A stretch of 64,000 bases of DNA from Methylobacter sp. (GTDB lineage: Bacteria > Pseudomonadota > Gammaproteobacteria > Methylococcales > Methylomonadaceae). Within the stretch, counting starts at the first letter, position 1, and each line of letters opens with the position of its first letter. The translations under genes were made by a program, and so were the position numbers. The notes beneath the pieces were generated by a model. That model saw nothing but the letters and a program-made list of their open reading frames with translations, was not told the origin of the DNA and made no database searches. Where the stretch lies: positions 83,240 through 147,239 of the forward strand of contig NZ_SCTW01000060.1 in NCBI RefSeq assembly GCF_004322395.1, written 5' to 3'. This document shows positions 18,058 through 27,352 of the stretch, in pieces.

Positions 18058-19227
18058 ATGACAGCTTCTTTTGTTACACAGACTACCAATGATAATCATA
18101 TTGCTGAAAAAGTTATGCCTAAAAAACCGAAGAAAACAGTAGCCCGGACTAAGCAAAATCAAAATGCCTTACACAAAAACAAAATCGAGGCTTTGCAAGC
18201 ATTACAAAATAGCATGGGTAAGCTACATGTTTTTAGTACCCAGCTTACTTACCTAATCGATTCGATTTCAGATACCGTCCTGCTTAACGATAGAGAAGGA
18301 CGCAAGTTGATCACCAATGAGCTGACCAAAAATCTTTTTAGACAGCACGACCTTAATTGGTACGGTAAAGCCGATATAGCATTAGCTATAGCGCGCCAAC
18401 AGGCAGGCGCGAACCATGCGTATGACGAAATGTCGCTGAAATCGGAGCTACATTCTGCATTAGCTAAGCGCCAGTTTAAGCTTTACTACCAAATTCAAGT
18501 AAACAGCGATCGTCAAATTCTCGGTGCAGAAGCCCTGTTGCGTTGGAAGCATCCGGAATACGGATTGGTTACTCCCGATCAATTCATCCCCATAGCAGAA
18601 CAAACAGGCCTGATCCTGCCCATAGGTATATGGGTGCTAAATGCCGCTTGTAAGCAACTAAAACTGTGGCAGAGCGACTCTGTTAAAAAGGATTTATCAA
18701 TCGCCATCAACATCAGCCCCAGCCAATTTAGTCATCCGGAATTCGTTGAACAGTTGAGCTATATACTGAATAAAACCGGTATAAATCCCGCCCTGCTTAA
18801 ACTGGAATTGACCGAAAGTCTGATGTTGCACGACATCTCCAACACCATCGAAAAAATGGAGATGCTCAAATCGATGGGTATCCAATTCTCAATGGATAAC
18901 TTCGGTACGGGTTATTCTTCTCTGTTTCATCTAAAGAAATTACCTATTGACCAGTTAAAGATCGATCAGTTTCTGATGCGCGACATCGTTATCGACAACT
19001 TCGATGCGATGATTGTAAAAGCCATCGTAGAAATGACTAATAAGCTGGGAATCAGCGTGACTGCCGGAGGCGTGGAAACCGAACAACAATTTATCTGTCT
19101 AAAACGTTTCCAGTGTTCTTCCTACCAAGGCTACCTGTTCGGTAAGCCAATGCCGCTGAATAAGTTTGAGGAGCTGATTAGCCAAGTCACACAGAACGGC
19201 CAGTCCACGAAGGAAATTATCGAATGA
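18058..19227 (+). CDS. EAL-domain protein with degenerate catalytic residues
   Basis: A 389-aa protein from the ATG at 18058 (GGGAGG upstream). A complete-length EAL domain fills about residues 130-380: EALLRWKHPE, NISPSQF, LELTES, MDNFGTGYSSL, KIDQF, AGGVETE and GYLFGKPMP. Compared with active enzymes, the second metal-binding Asp of the DDFGTG block is Asn and the AEGVE Glu is Gly. Both suggest loss of hydrolysis, so it may act as a c-di-GMP receptor. Upstream, WYGKADIALAIARQQAGANHA resembles the last helix of a GGDEF domain, so an internal deletion probably removed most of an ancestral GGDEF. Confidence 0.8.
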   Translation: MTASFVTQTTNDNHIAEKVMPKKPKKTVARTKQNQNALHKNKIEALQALQNSMGKLHVFSTQLTYLIDSISDTVLLNDREGRKLITNELTKNLFRQHDLNWYGKADIALAIARQQAGANHAYDEMSLKSELHSALAKRQFKLYYQIQVNSDRQILGAEALLRWKHPEYGLVTPDQFIPIAEQTGLILPIGIWVLNAACKQLKLWQSDSVKKDLSIAINISPSQFSHPEFVEQLSYILNKTGINPALLKLELTESLMLHDISNTIEKMEMLKSMGIQFSMDNFGTGYSSLFHLKKLPIDQLKIDQFLMRDIVIDNFDAMIVKAIVEMTNKLGISVTAGGVETEQQFICLKRFQCSSYQGYLFGKPMPLNKFEELISQVTQNGQSTKEIIE

Positions 19228-19326
19228 AGCTCGTCAATCGCGAATGATGAGCTTCCTTTTCTCGTTTCCTCTTCCCGAACAGGAACGAAAAGAATGGATT
19301 TTTATGTCCCTTGCCGGACACTGATG

Positions 19327-19360
19327 AAAACCGCCGCTTCGAATCCTAAAAACGGCGGTT
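19327..19360 (-). terminator. Possible terminator of eutBC
   Basis: On the minus strand, AACCGCCG, a 16-nt loop and the complementary CGGCGGTT are followed by TTCATC. The 8-bp GC-rich stem lies about 40 nt beyond the eutC stop. The loop is long and the U-run short, so this is moderate evidence. Confidence 0.4.
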
Positions 19361-19399
19361 GATCGAATTGCCTTATACGAAAACGACAGACAAACAAAT

Positions 19400-20215
19400 T
19401 TAATTCAGTAAAAAATTAGCCTGTTTTTGCAGATCATTTGGTGCCGTGTCGGTGGTTTGATCTTTTAAATTAATACCCGAGAGCTGTAATTTTTCGGCCT
19501 CATCGACTAAAAACAGCAATTTCTTTAGCGCCTGCTGATAACTCAGTCCGTTATCATGGATATTGGAGATGCAATTGCGGTCGGCATCGGTGCTTATGCC
19601 CGATCTGGCCTGATAGGTGAAGTAAATACCCATACTGTCGGGCGAGCTTAAGCCCGGTCTTTCACCGATCAATACGATACACAGGCTGGCTGCATAGTGT
19701 TCCGCAATAGCATCGCCAATGGCTACACGCCCGTGTTTTACCAAACACACCGGAGGCAGTCTGTAGTCTTTTCGTTGCAGCTCGGGCAACAATAAACTCA
19801 GGAACGGTTCAGCGTGATGTTCAATGGCTGTAGAAGATAAACCGTCGGCAACAACGACAACCGCGTCAAACGGGATGAGCGCGCTATGCTGTAAACAGGC
19901 CATAGACGATGCGCTTAATAAGCGTCCGAGATCGGGGCGCTGTAAATACACAGACTGATTTTCCGCTTGGGTTTGCAAGGTTAGCGTCTGAAAGCCATGC
20001 ACATTCAAGCGCTGTTCGAGTCCTGCAAAATCCAGTGGGATATTGACCGCATCACGGGCCAACGCATGCGCTAACTGAAAATCCAGACAAGCGCTTGTTG
20101 GCAGGCTCATTCCCGCACGCCCTAATGCGATACGCGCAGGGGTGAATTGCTTCAAGTTGTGCCAAGGGTCTTCGGTAGTTGTCGGTTCATTAGAGTCGCT
20201 CATCGCCTTACTCAC
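19400..20215 (-). CDS. eutC: Ethanolamine ammonia-lyase small subunit
   Basis: A 271-aa EutC. Family segments include the N-terminal WHNLKQFTPARIALGRAG and DAVVVVADGLSSTAIEHHA, which lines the cobalamin pocket, plus GERPGLSSPDSMGIYFTY. With EutB it forms the adenosylcobalamin-dependent enzyme that converts ethanolamine to acetaldehyde and ammonia. Its start overlaps the eutB stop by 8 bp, so the two are co-translated. No eut microcompartment, reactivase (eutA) or aldehyde dehydrogenase gene is nearby. Confidence 0.95.
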   Translation of the reverse strand: MSKAMSDSNEPTTTEDPWHNLKQFTPARIALGRAGMSLPTSACLDFQLAHALARDAVNIPLDFAGLEQRLNVHGFQTLTLQTQAENQSVYLQRPDLGRLLSASSMACLQHSALIPFDAVVVVADGLSSTAIEHHAEPFLSLLLPELQRKDYRLPPVCLVKHGRVAIGDAIAEHYAASLCIVLIGERPGLSSPDSMGIYFTYQARSGISTDADRNCISNIHDNGLSYQQALKKLLFLVDEAEKLQLSGINLKDQTTDTAPNDLQKQANFLLN

Positions 20216-21614
20216 TCAGGTTTTGTAGAGACGATTTAAATAATACCGGTACATCGGGCCGTTGTTGCAACTGATTTTCGGCATTAAAAATCCCGTGTTG
20301 TTGCAGCCATTGCTCGAACTCGGGCGCGGGTCGCAATCCCAGTACCTGACGCACATAAAGTGCATCATGGAAAGACGTGGATTGATAATTGAGCATCACA
20401 TCATCAGCACCGGGAACGCCCATAATAAAAGTACCGCCGGCAACGGCAAATTGGGTTAGCAGCATATCCATATCGTCCTGATCGGCTTCGGCATGGTTGG
20501 TGTAACAGACATCGCACCCCATTGGAAGGCCCAGTAATTTACCGCAAAAATGATCTTCCAGACCGGCGCGTATAATCTGCTTGCCGTCGTAAAGATATTC
20601 CGGGCCGATAAAACCGACCACGGTATTAACCAGCAACGGTTTAAATTTGCGTGCGACAGCATAAGCCCTGGCTTCACAGGTTTGCTGGTCCAGTCCTTGA
20701 TGAGCATTGGCCGACAGCGCACTGCCTTGACCGGTTTCAAAATACATGCAGTTATCACCCAACGTCCCGTTTTCGAACAGGCTGCCGCGCCCCAGCTCCA
20801 GTGCAGCCAGCCGGGCTTCGTTTAATAAATCCAAGTTGATGCCAAAGCTGTCATTGGCTTTTTGAGTTCCGGCAATGGATTGAAACACCAAATCAACCGG
20901 CGCGCCCTGTTCGATAGCTTTCAAAGTCGTCGTCACATGAGTCAGTACGCAAGATTGCGTCGGTATTTGATAACGTTCGATTACATCATGCAGCATGTGC
21001 AGCAAGCGCAAGGTCGCCTCAATATTATCGGAAGCCGGGTTAATGCCGATAACGGCATCGCCGCAACCGTACAGCAAGCCATCCAGCAGGCCGGCAGCAA
21101 CACCGGCCGGACTATCGGTAGGATGATTGGGTTGCAACCGTGTAGATAAGCGGTTTTCCAGGCCGATAGTGTTCCTAAAGCGAGTAATAACGCGGCATTT
21201 TTTAGCAACCAGAATCAAATCCTGTATACGCATGATTTTCGAGACAGCTGCTACCATTTCCGGCGTCAAGCCTGAAGCTATAGCGGTTAATATTTCAGTT
21301 GTCGCGTGCTCGGACAGCAACCAGTTACGGAAATCGCCGACCGTCAGATGACTAACGGCCGCAAAAGCGGAGCCGTCATGCTCGTCAATAATCAAGCGGG
21401 TGATTTCGTCCTGTTCATAAGGCACCAGCGCTTCATTAAGAAACTGTTTTAGCGGCACGTCGGCAAGAACCCACTGTGCGGCGACCCGCTCAAGATTATT
21501 AACGGCTCCCACGCCGGCCAGATAATCGCCCGACCTTGATGGAGTAGCCTTAGCCATCAGGTTACGTAGCGTTTTAAAATCGTAGGCCTGATGGGTTATA
21601 TGGGTCTTATACAT
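20208..21614 (-). CDS. eutB: Ethanolamine ammonia-lyase large subunit
   Basis: The catalytic subunit, 468 aa from the ATG at 21614; an upstream extension of 34 codons is open but unlike the family. Characteristic blocks are SRSGDYLAGVGA, GLLYGCGDAVIGINPA, FIGPEYLYDGKQIIRAGLEDHF and GLPMGCDVCYTNHAEADQDD. The protein forms the TIM barrel that binds ethanolamine and adenosylcobalamin. It heads a two-gene operon. Ethanolamine could come from phosphatidylethanolamine headgroups, which would fit the lipid-turnover genes in the window, but that link is inference. Confidence 0.95.
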   Translation of the reverse strand: MYKTHITHQAYDFKTLRNLMAKATPSRSGDYLAGVGAVNNLERVAAQWVLADVPLKQFLNEALVPYEQDEITRLIIDEHDGSAFAAVSHLTVGDFRNWLLSEHATTEILTAIASGLTPEMVAAVSKIMRIQDLILVAKKCRVITRFRNTIGLENRLSTRLQPNHPTDSPAGVAAGLLDGLLYGCGDAVIGINPASDNIEATLRLLHMLHDVIERYQIPTQSCVLTHVTTTLKAIEQGAPVDLVFQSIAGTQKANDSFGINLDLLNEARLAALELGRGSLFENGTLGDNCMYFETGQGSALSANAHQGLDQQTCEARAYAVARKFKPLLVNTVVGFIGPEYLYDGKQIIRAGLEDHFCGKLLGLPMGCDVCYTNHAEADQDDMDMLLTQFAVAGGTFIMGVPGADDVMLNYQSTSFHDALYVRQVLGLRPAPEFEQWLQQHGIFNAENQLQQRPDVPVLFKSSLQNLSE

Positions 21615-21824
21615 GAGTGACTTATCGAGATATTCAGGATGCTCAAGATAGCATGACATTATGAAGGCGATGTTACATATAATTACAGAGGATAAATCAT
21701 AGCAAGCAGTTCGCATTAAGCAACGCGGAAGCTGGAATTTATGCCACGTCTTTCACTGCGCAGGGCTGTAATAAGAGCTGATGTGAATGCAATTCGATAG
21801 TTTGTTCTATGCTATTTTACAAAC

Positions 21825-23093
21825 CTATTGTAAATCCCTCAAAATTTCTGCCCATACGCCAATATCCGTTGTCTCACAGGTGTGAGTTTCGCCTATGTTC
21901 CCGATAGAAGGTACAGTTATTTTATTGCCACATGCTCGGAAAGGAATATTAATCCGGACTGATTTCTGTTGAGTAAGATTTCCGGTTATCATCCTCAGGT
22001 CCTGGGAAATATCCGATACGATGCCATCCCCATTTTTAAAATCAACGAGATTGACCAAAGTAGGTTGACCCGTTCCAATGATCGAAACATAAGAGATATC
22101 GGACGGAAGGGGATGAGCAGTTAAGTCATTAAGAACATTTAGAGCCGAACTGGTTGGCATTAAATCCTCGACCGCAATACTGTTTGAATCAATATGCAAA
22201 GGTAGAAGCTCGCAAATCCCGACATCAACAGAAATATCGAGAATATCGATCTGATTGTGGCATGCCTCAGCCCAGAAACTTCCTTGGTGCGGCGCCCCAA
22301 CGGTAATGAGTTTCGCAACATTCTCCCTATAAGGAGTTGTCGTTACGGAATTTAACTCTCGTGCCAATCCTTCCAGGTATTCTCTTGCAGCAAGCCCTCC
22401 TATGCTATGGCTAATCAGAAGAACTTTCGTTTTCCCGGGGTTTGCATCTAAGACCGCTTTAATGATTGCAGCCAGTTCGCCTGCCAATACATCAAAAGGT
22501 AAATCCTGATTATCGGAGAAATTCAACGTGTAGAAGTCGCCGGCGCTGCCTGTACATGCAACACTTGAGTCGGATGGGCAACTGATATCAACCGTTTTTG
22601 TGGTTTGGTTGTAAGCAGGGATTCCGCCGAATGTCCAATAGCCGTTGTTTATCAAATAATTTCTGAAGGGCGTCCATGTGACTGCGGAAGACGCTAAACC
22701 ATGAATAAATATGACAGGGTATGGCTTCGCTCCACATCCTGACATTGTCAGCCAAGCGGATAAATCTCCCAGATCCTGCCAGGCGCCCTCCGGCCCCAGG
22801 TAATACACATGGTCGTCGGCGGAGGAAACGCCCAGATAAGCATTGGTGCTCGGATAATAGCGATAGGTGTAGGGCGAAAAAAACTGCACACCTGACACCG
22901 GCGGTGAAAATAGGTTGGGATAGAATGTTTGCGCCCAATTGAACGAGCATTCGATATTTTTAAGCGACGGCGCGGTATTGGCAGTTTGCACAGGAGAGTT
23001 AATAGCCGCTGCTGTGTTGCAGATCACTACGAGAATCAGCAATCCTAATGTCCTCGCAAGTAAGGGATAGCTTTTGCGTTGTTGGTTGTTCAT
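21825..23093 (-). CDS. Secreted lipase / PGAP1-like alpha/beta hydrolase
   Basis: A 422-aa precursor with a signal peptide (hydrophobic LGLLILVVICNTAAA). A short cell-surface-type segment (CSFNWAQTFYPNLFSPP) is followed by the hydrolase fold: VIFIHGLASSAVTW (oxyanion region) and the nucleophile elbow SHSIGG. Several Cys may form disulfides, typical of exported triacylglycerol lipases. Catalytic Asp and His are expected in the C-terminal third (GDGIVSD, GETHTCE) but are not certain. It is monocistronic and probably hydrolyses lipid esters outside the cytoplasm. Confidence 0.8.
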   Translation of the reverse strand: MNNQQRKSYPLLARTLGLLILVVICNTAAAINSPVQTANTAPSLKNIECSFNWAQTFYPNLFSPPVSGVQFFSPYTYRYYPSTNAYLGVSSADDHVYYLGPEGAWQDLGDLSAWLTMSGCGAKPYPVIFIHGLASSAVTWTPFRNYLINNGYWTFGGIPAYNQTTKTVDISCPSDSSVACTGSAGDFYTLNFSDNQDLPFDVLAGELAAIIKAVLDANPGKTKVLLISHSIGGLAAREYLEGLARELNSVTTTPYRENVAKLITVGAPHQGSFWAEACHNQIDILDISVDVGICELLPLHIDSNSIAVEDLMPTSSALNVLNDLTAHPLPSDISYVSIIGTGQPTLVNLVDFKNGDGIVSDISQDLRMITGNLTQQKSVRINIPFRACGNKITVPSIGNIGETHTCETTDIGVWAEILRDLQ

Positions 23094-23562
23094 GGTCTTA
23101 ACCCAAAGGGTACGTGAAGCGCTTTCGCTTATAGATAAAAAGCCGAACTACCGGGTTTCTTTAGTTACGTGATTGGATTTATTATCCCGTGCTCTTTCAA
23201 TATTAAAATCGGCGCAAATACTTAAGCAATACTACGCAATAGTCTACGAACGACCAATCCCGATTGAGTTGGCCTTTGCTACGATTCGCCATCGAACCCC
23301 ACGAGAACCAAGAATTGAGTCTCGCTGAATACGTTTGTAGGGGCGGATTTAACTCCGAAGTGCAAAATTCAGTCATCCTGAGCCTGTCGAAGGATTTAAT
23401 CAGCGTTTCTTTGACTAATCCCCAAAAGCAACTTGCAAAAGTTCTAAATGACGGTGTATATAAATTCTTGGCAACTTTTTACTATTTTTGGTTGCACTCA
23501 AACTATTAGTTATACGTAGTTCTGTAGCGCCATTTAATAACTACTTTCAGAGCGAGATTTTT
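23094..23562. other. 469-bp gap without a clear gene
   Basis: Nothing supportable as a gene. It includes the words TAGGGGCGGATTTAACTCCG and CCTGAGCCTGTCGAAGGA, which look like dispersed repeat fragments. Confidence 0.4.
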
Positions 23563-23703
23563 ATGCCATTATCCATTCAAGCATTGCTGTTATCGTTTGT
23601 GTTTTATCTTTTGACGATCAATATATTCTGGTTGTTTGCCACGCTGGCTTGTTTAGTAGTGGTACTAATCGGCAGATTTAATAGACAACGGGAGACAGAA
23701 TAG
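23563..23703 (+). CDS. Small hypothetical membrane peptide
   Basis: A 46-aa frame starting MPLSIQALLL. Residues 5-37 are almost entirely hydrophobic and end in a basic tail (GRFNRQRETE), as in a one- or two-pass inner-membrane peptide. GAGCGAG precedes the ATG. There is no recognisable family and no operon partner. It could be chance. Confidence 0.3.
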   Translation: MPLSIQALLLSFVFYLLTINIFWLFATLACLVVVLIGRFNRQRETE

Positions 23704-23887
23704 AAGTCCTCTATGCTGTTGCGTGTAAGGTGGATATAAGAGTCTGTCGGATTTAACAAAGAAAATGAAGCTGAGCCCCTAACCCTCTCCCATCGGGAGA
23801 GGGAACTAACAGCGTTAACTTTTCGTATAGCGTGATTGCTCTGGATAAGAGAGGGCTTTACCGTACCCCCTCGGGTCGATTCCGGCA

Positions 23888-25843
23888 TTATTGATGTGTC
23901 GCCACGATTTCGACGGCAGCATAGTTCCATTGGTTGCTGGTAGGCTCTGTGTCGCGGATATCGACCAGACCATTGACAGCGGAAGGCTCCGTTGTCGACT
24001 GCACCCAAAAGGTGTTGCCGTCCTTCGAGTCAAGCTCCTGATGGACGAGTTCCTGCCCGCTCACCGGTGTCCTGGCAATTGCGCCGTCCCCGTCATTGCC
24101 GACCGCAAATACCCAGTCGCCGGCGACTACGCCGGGAAGATAAATGTCCGGCGCGCCGGACGGTGCACCGGCTCGGCCTACTACGCTGGTGCCGGCGGCA
24201 TTGGTAAACGCGATCACGGATAAAGAACCATGAAAGTCACCATCGGCTCCATGCAGCGATTCAACGGTCACATTGCTTAAAGTTCCATTGGCGCGCGCCG
24301 ACCAAATTTCCGATGTGCCGGATTGAGTGTTGCTGCGCGCGAGGAGCGTCCAAGTTAAACCTGCACCGCTTAAGTTCGTGATTTGTGCAGAATCGGAAGG
24401 CCCATCGTAAGCCAAGAAAGCAACAAGCAGGTCATTTTCCGTAGTGGTTGAGAAAGGGGGTGTGGTTAGAGTGCCTTCGCCGTCTACGGAAATTGAAACG
24501 TCTTTTCCGATCAGTTTAGCGGGATGGCTGTTGTTCACGGTCGGTATGACCGGTGTTGAGTTGCTGATGTTGCCCAGATTGTCGGTGGCTGACGCCTTGA
24601 GCTGATGCGGTCCGTCCCCCACCGTGGTAGTGTCCCAGGAAATCATGTAGGGCGGTGAAGTCGCCGTACCCACCGATACATTGTCAACGAAGAATTCTAC
24701 GTTTGCTATTGGCTGGTTACTGGCGACTATCGCATAAAGAGCGGCCGTCGAGGATAAAATGGAGCCATCCGCCGGGTCTGTGAGTTGCACAACCGGTCCG
24801 CTGCCGGCCGCGTTGTTAACGGTCACCACGGCAATTTCCGAGGTGCCTATAATGCCGGTGGCAGGATCTGTAGTTTGAGCGGCCAGCCAGTGGCTTCCGT
24901 CCGGTACGGTTGTGGTATTCCAGGTAAGGTCGTACGACGGGCCGGCGGATACGATTGGACCGTGGGGCAGACCATCAAGCAAGTATTGTACGCCGCTTGC
25001 CGTCGCAGGGCTTGAGGTTAGTGTGACATTGCCGGATACAACGGTGCCGGGCGCGGGCGTGGTCAATGTGATGGCCGGCGGATTGTCCAGAACCGGGACA
25101 ACGGTTTTCTGCACCTGAACGTTGTTGCCGCTGATTGTAAGTAACACATCGGTCTCGTTGTTGGTCTTGTCGCTCTCTGCGAAGTAATTGTTTGCATCAG
25201 CCACTGCCTTCAACCAGTAAGTGCCGTCGGACAAATCCCCAATGACGATGGATTGGCCTGGGGCGGATTTGTCGTACTCGTCGACTGCTCCGATATGCAG
25301 CCCGCGTAAACTAGTAGGGTCCGAGCACGAGCCAAAATCGCCGGTTTCACCGGCCTGGGGCAGCGACGGATCGTAGATGAAGGAGTCATTAATACAAAAC
25401 CCGTTTTTCTCGCTGATAGCAATCAGGTTACCGGGCCCGCCGTCTGGACCTGAAGTGTCGTAGAGTCCAAAAGTCACTAAAGGAAAATGAAAGTGTCCAT
25501 GCTCCGAATGGAAAATGAATGCTCCCGCCACAGGCGTTTTCATATCGAGCGACCACCCACCCGATGAGCTGTATGAATAGACATATTGGGTTCCCTGGTA
25601 GTTGCCGGAGGCGGAATTGAGGGCCGGCTGAATTACAAGCGGACCAGGTCCCGCATTGAAAGTGTCATGGGTATATTGAAATTGTCTATTGCTTCCGGAA
25701 CCTACGATTGAAATCTCGTCTGGCGGAATGATGGCCTGAAGATCGGGGTAACGCAGGGAGGAAGACGTTCCGGTACCGATGCCCGCAAGTAAAGGTTGAG
25801 CGAAAACAAAATAAAAAGCTATAACAAAGATAGAATACCTCAT
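23888..25843 (-). CDS. Secreted lysyl-oxidase-like protein with Ig-like repeats
   Basis: A 651-aa precursor with a signal peptide (to LLA). Residues about 25-240 resemble bacterial lysyl-oxidase domains: HSEHGHFHFP gives the copper-binding His cluster; KNGFCINDS and a GSCSDP Cys follow; then DGTYWLKAVADANNYFAESDKTNNET, the typical end of the domain. Two tandem Ig-like units follow, with ITLTTPAPGTVVSGNV and VQLTDPADGSILSS openings, each with the word TWNTTTV or SWDTTTV. A further beta-rich domain ends the protein. A copper amine oxidase acting on surface protein or polymer lysines is plausible. Whether the quinone-forming Tyr and Lys are present needs an alignment. Confidence 0.7.
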   Translation of the reverse strand: MRYSIFVIAFYFVFAQPLLAGIGTGTSSSLRYPDLQAIIPPDEISIVGSGSNRQFQYTHDTFNAGPGPLVIQPALNSASGNYQGTQYVYSYSSSGGWSLDMKTPVAGAFIFHSEHGHFHFPLVTFGLYDTSGPDGGPGNLIAISEKNGFCINDSFIYDPSLPQAGETGDFGSCSDPTSLRGLHIGAVDEYDKSAPGQSIVIGDLSDGTYWLKAVADANNYFAESDKTNNETDVLLTISGNNVQVQKTVVPVLDNPPAITLTTPAPGTVVSGNVTLTSSPATASGVQYLLDGLPHGPIVSAGPSYDLTWNTTTVPDGSHWLAAQTTDPATGIIGTSEIAVVTVNNAAGSGPVVQLTDPADGSILSSTAALYAIVASNQPIANVEFFVDNVSVGTATSPPYMISWDTTTVGDGPHQLKASATDNLGNISNSTPVIPTVNNSHPAKLIGKDVSISVDGEGTLTTPPFSTTTENDLLVAFLAYDGPSDSAQITNLSGAGLTWTLLARSNTQSGTSEIWSARANGTLSNVTVESLHGADGDFHGSLSVIAFTNAAGTSVVGRAGAPSGAPDIYLPGVVAGDWVFAVGNDGDGAIARTPVSGQELVHQELDSKDGNTFWVQSTTEPSAVNGLVDIRDTEPTSNQWNYAAVEIVATHQ

Positions 25844-26050
25844 GACTTACTCCTGAATTTAAATTTATCGGACTAATATCTTGGGTTTTCCAGAACCGGC
25901 TGTTATTAGAGACCCTAAATCATGATCGGTAAATAAGCATTTATATCTATTTTTATAAAAATTATCGTAAAAAAGCGATATTTAACTGAATTTTCATCTG
26001 AAACAGATAAAAATGCGAGATGGGGCGGCCTTGGAAAGCGAGCTGTTCGC

Positions 26051-27232
26051 TCACTCCGGTCCAGCCGCTAAGGCAATCGCCGTCCGTTGATTTTTGGTGA
26101 ATGATAGCGGCGGAAGACGATCTTCGAGCAAGGTATCGACGATGGTTGCAGAGGCATTGGGTTTGGCAAAACGCAAGGCGTTGAATTTCATCCGAGTCAA
26201 CCTATCCGGATCTTCCAGCAATCTCTCTAGCTTGAAGGGGAGGATGGTCAAATCGTTGCACTTGACAGCGATTCCTTCTTCCAAAAGATGATCGCTGTTT
26301 CTTTCCTCTTGTCCGGGGATAGGGGACACCACGCACATCGGTAGTCCGCAAGCGATAGCTTCGGAAGTCGTTATGCCGCCGGGCTTACCAATAAAAATGT
26401 CGGCAATTTTCATTAGTTTGTGCATTTCGTTGGTGTAACCCAGAACTCTAAACTTGGAACTCCGGCTACCGACTAGCTGTAGGATACGCTGTTTCAGTTC
26501 TTCGTTGCGTCCGCAGACAACCACGGTTTGAGCGTCGCTATTCAGGTTGATTAACCGCTCGACCATGTATTCGGTGGGGCCTACGCCAAACGCTCCCGCC
26601 GACAGCAGTAATACCGGTTTTTCAGGATTCAATCCCAGCCGGAGCCGCTCTTGTTCGCGGTTGACGGGCTGTTGAAAAACAGGGGCAATGGGTATGCCGG
26701 ACACGGTAATTCTTTCGCTGGGAATTCCAAGCATTTCAAGATGAGTTTTGGTTTCATCGATAGCGACAAAATAACGATGAAATGAACGCGATAACCACAT
26801 CGCATGAAAATCGAAATCCGTTACTACAATAGACAGGCGCGCTTGCAGCTGTTGGGTCGCGATCAGGTGGGAGATGATGCCTGCGGGCATGAAGTGGGTG
26901 CAGACGGTGATACCCGGGTCGAATTCCTGAATAAACCGCACCAACGGTTTGGTATTGAGCCGATCTATCATGTGCCGCATTCTGTCTGTATGCCACGGTT
27001 CATCGCTGGTTTTATACCACCAACCGAGGAAATTCGGCGCAGATCGCACCAGTGATGTATAAAAGCTGGAATAGAAATCCCGGAACAGTTTGTTGGTGTA
27101 TTGCAGCGCATCATTATTGATGACTTCAGCAACCCGGCCGTCAGCGGCAAAGGAAAGCTCCAATGCTTCGGCAGCTTTGATGTGACCGGTTCCCGCCCCA
27201 ACCGACATAATTAAAACCCGTTTTTTCATCAT
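26051..27232 (-). CDS. MGDG-synthase-like (Agt-type) glycosyltransferase
   Basis: A GT28-family protein of about 393 aa from the ATG at 27232; a TTG 17 codons upstream is also open. The N-terminal MSVGAGTGHIKAAEAL is the MGDG synthase acceptor domain, and THFMPAGIISHLIATQQL fits it too. The donor-binding domain holds FIGKPGGITTSEAIACGLP and PIPGQEERNSDHL. Such enzymes transfer sugar from a nucleotide donor to diacylglycerol, at the inner membrane face. It follows the PlcP-like gene after about 120 bp in the same direction, the plcP–agt arrangement known from phosphate-starved marine bacteria. Donor sugar unknown. Confidence 0.8.
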   Translation of the reverse strand: MMKKRVLIMSVGAGTGHIKAAEALELSFAADGRVAEVINNDALQYTNKLFRDFYSSFYTSLVRSAPNFLGWWYKTSDEPWHTDRMRHMIDRLNTKPLVRFIQEFDPGITVCTHFMPAGIISHLIATQQLQARLSIVVTDFDFHAMWLSRSFHRYFVAIDETKTHLEMLGIPSERITVSGIPIAPVFQQPVNREQERLRLGLNPEKPVLLLSAGAFGVGPTEYMVERLINLNSDAQTVVVCGRNEELKQRILQLVGSRSSKFRVLGYTNEMHKLMKIADIFIGKPGGITTSEAIACGLPMCVVSPIPGQEERNSDHLLEEGIAVKCNDLTILPFKLERLLEDPDRLTRMKFNALRFAKPNASATIVDTLLEDRLPPLSFTKNQRTAIALAAGPE

Positions 27233-27352
27233 TTTATTAACAGCCAACATTCCGTGATTCATAGGATTATTTATCCGGTGCAACTTTTCGTAAGCCAGGG
27301 TTATTGCACTGTAAAATAATTAAATTGAATTTATAGAGGGACGAGGGTTCAG

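Noticed and set aside
23745..23880. CCCTAACCCTCTCCCATCGG and GGGAGAGGG words
   Set aside because: A common dispersed intergenic motif; too short and degenerate to define as an element here.
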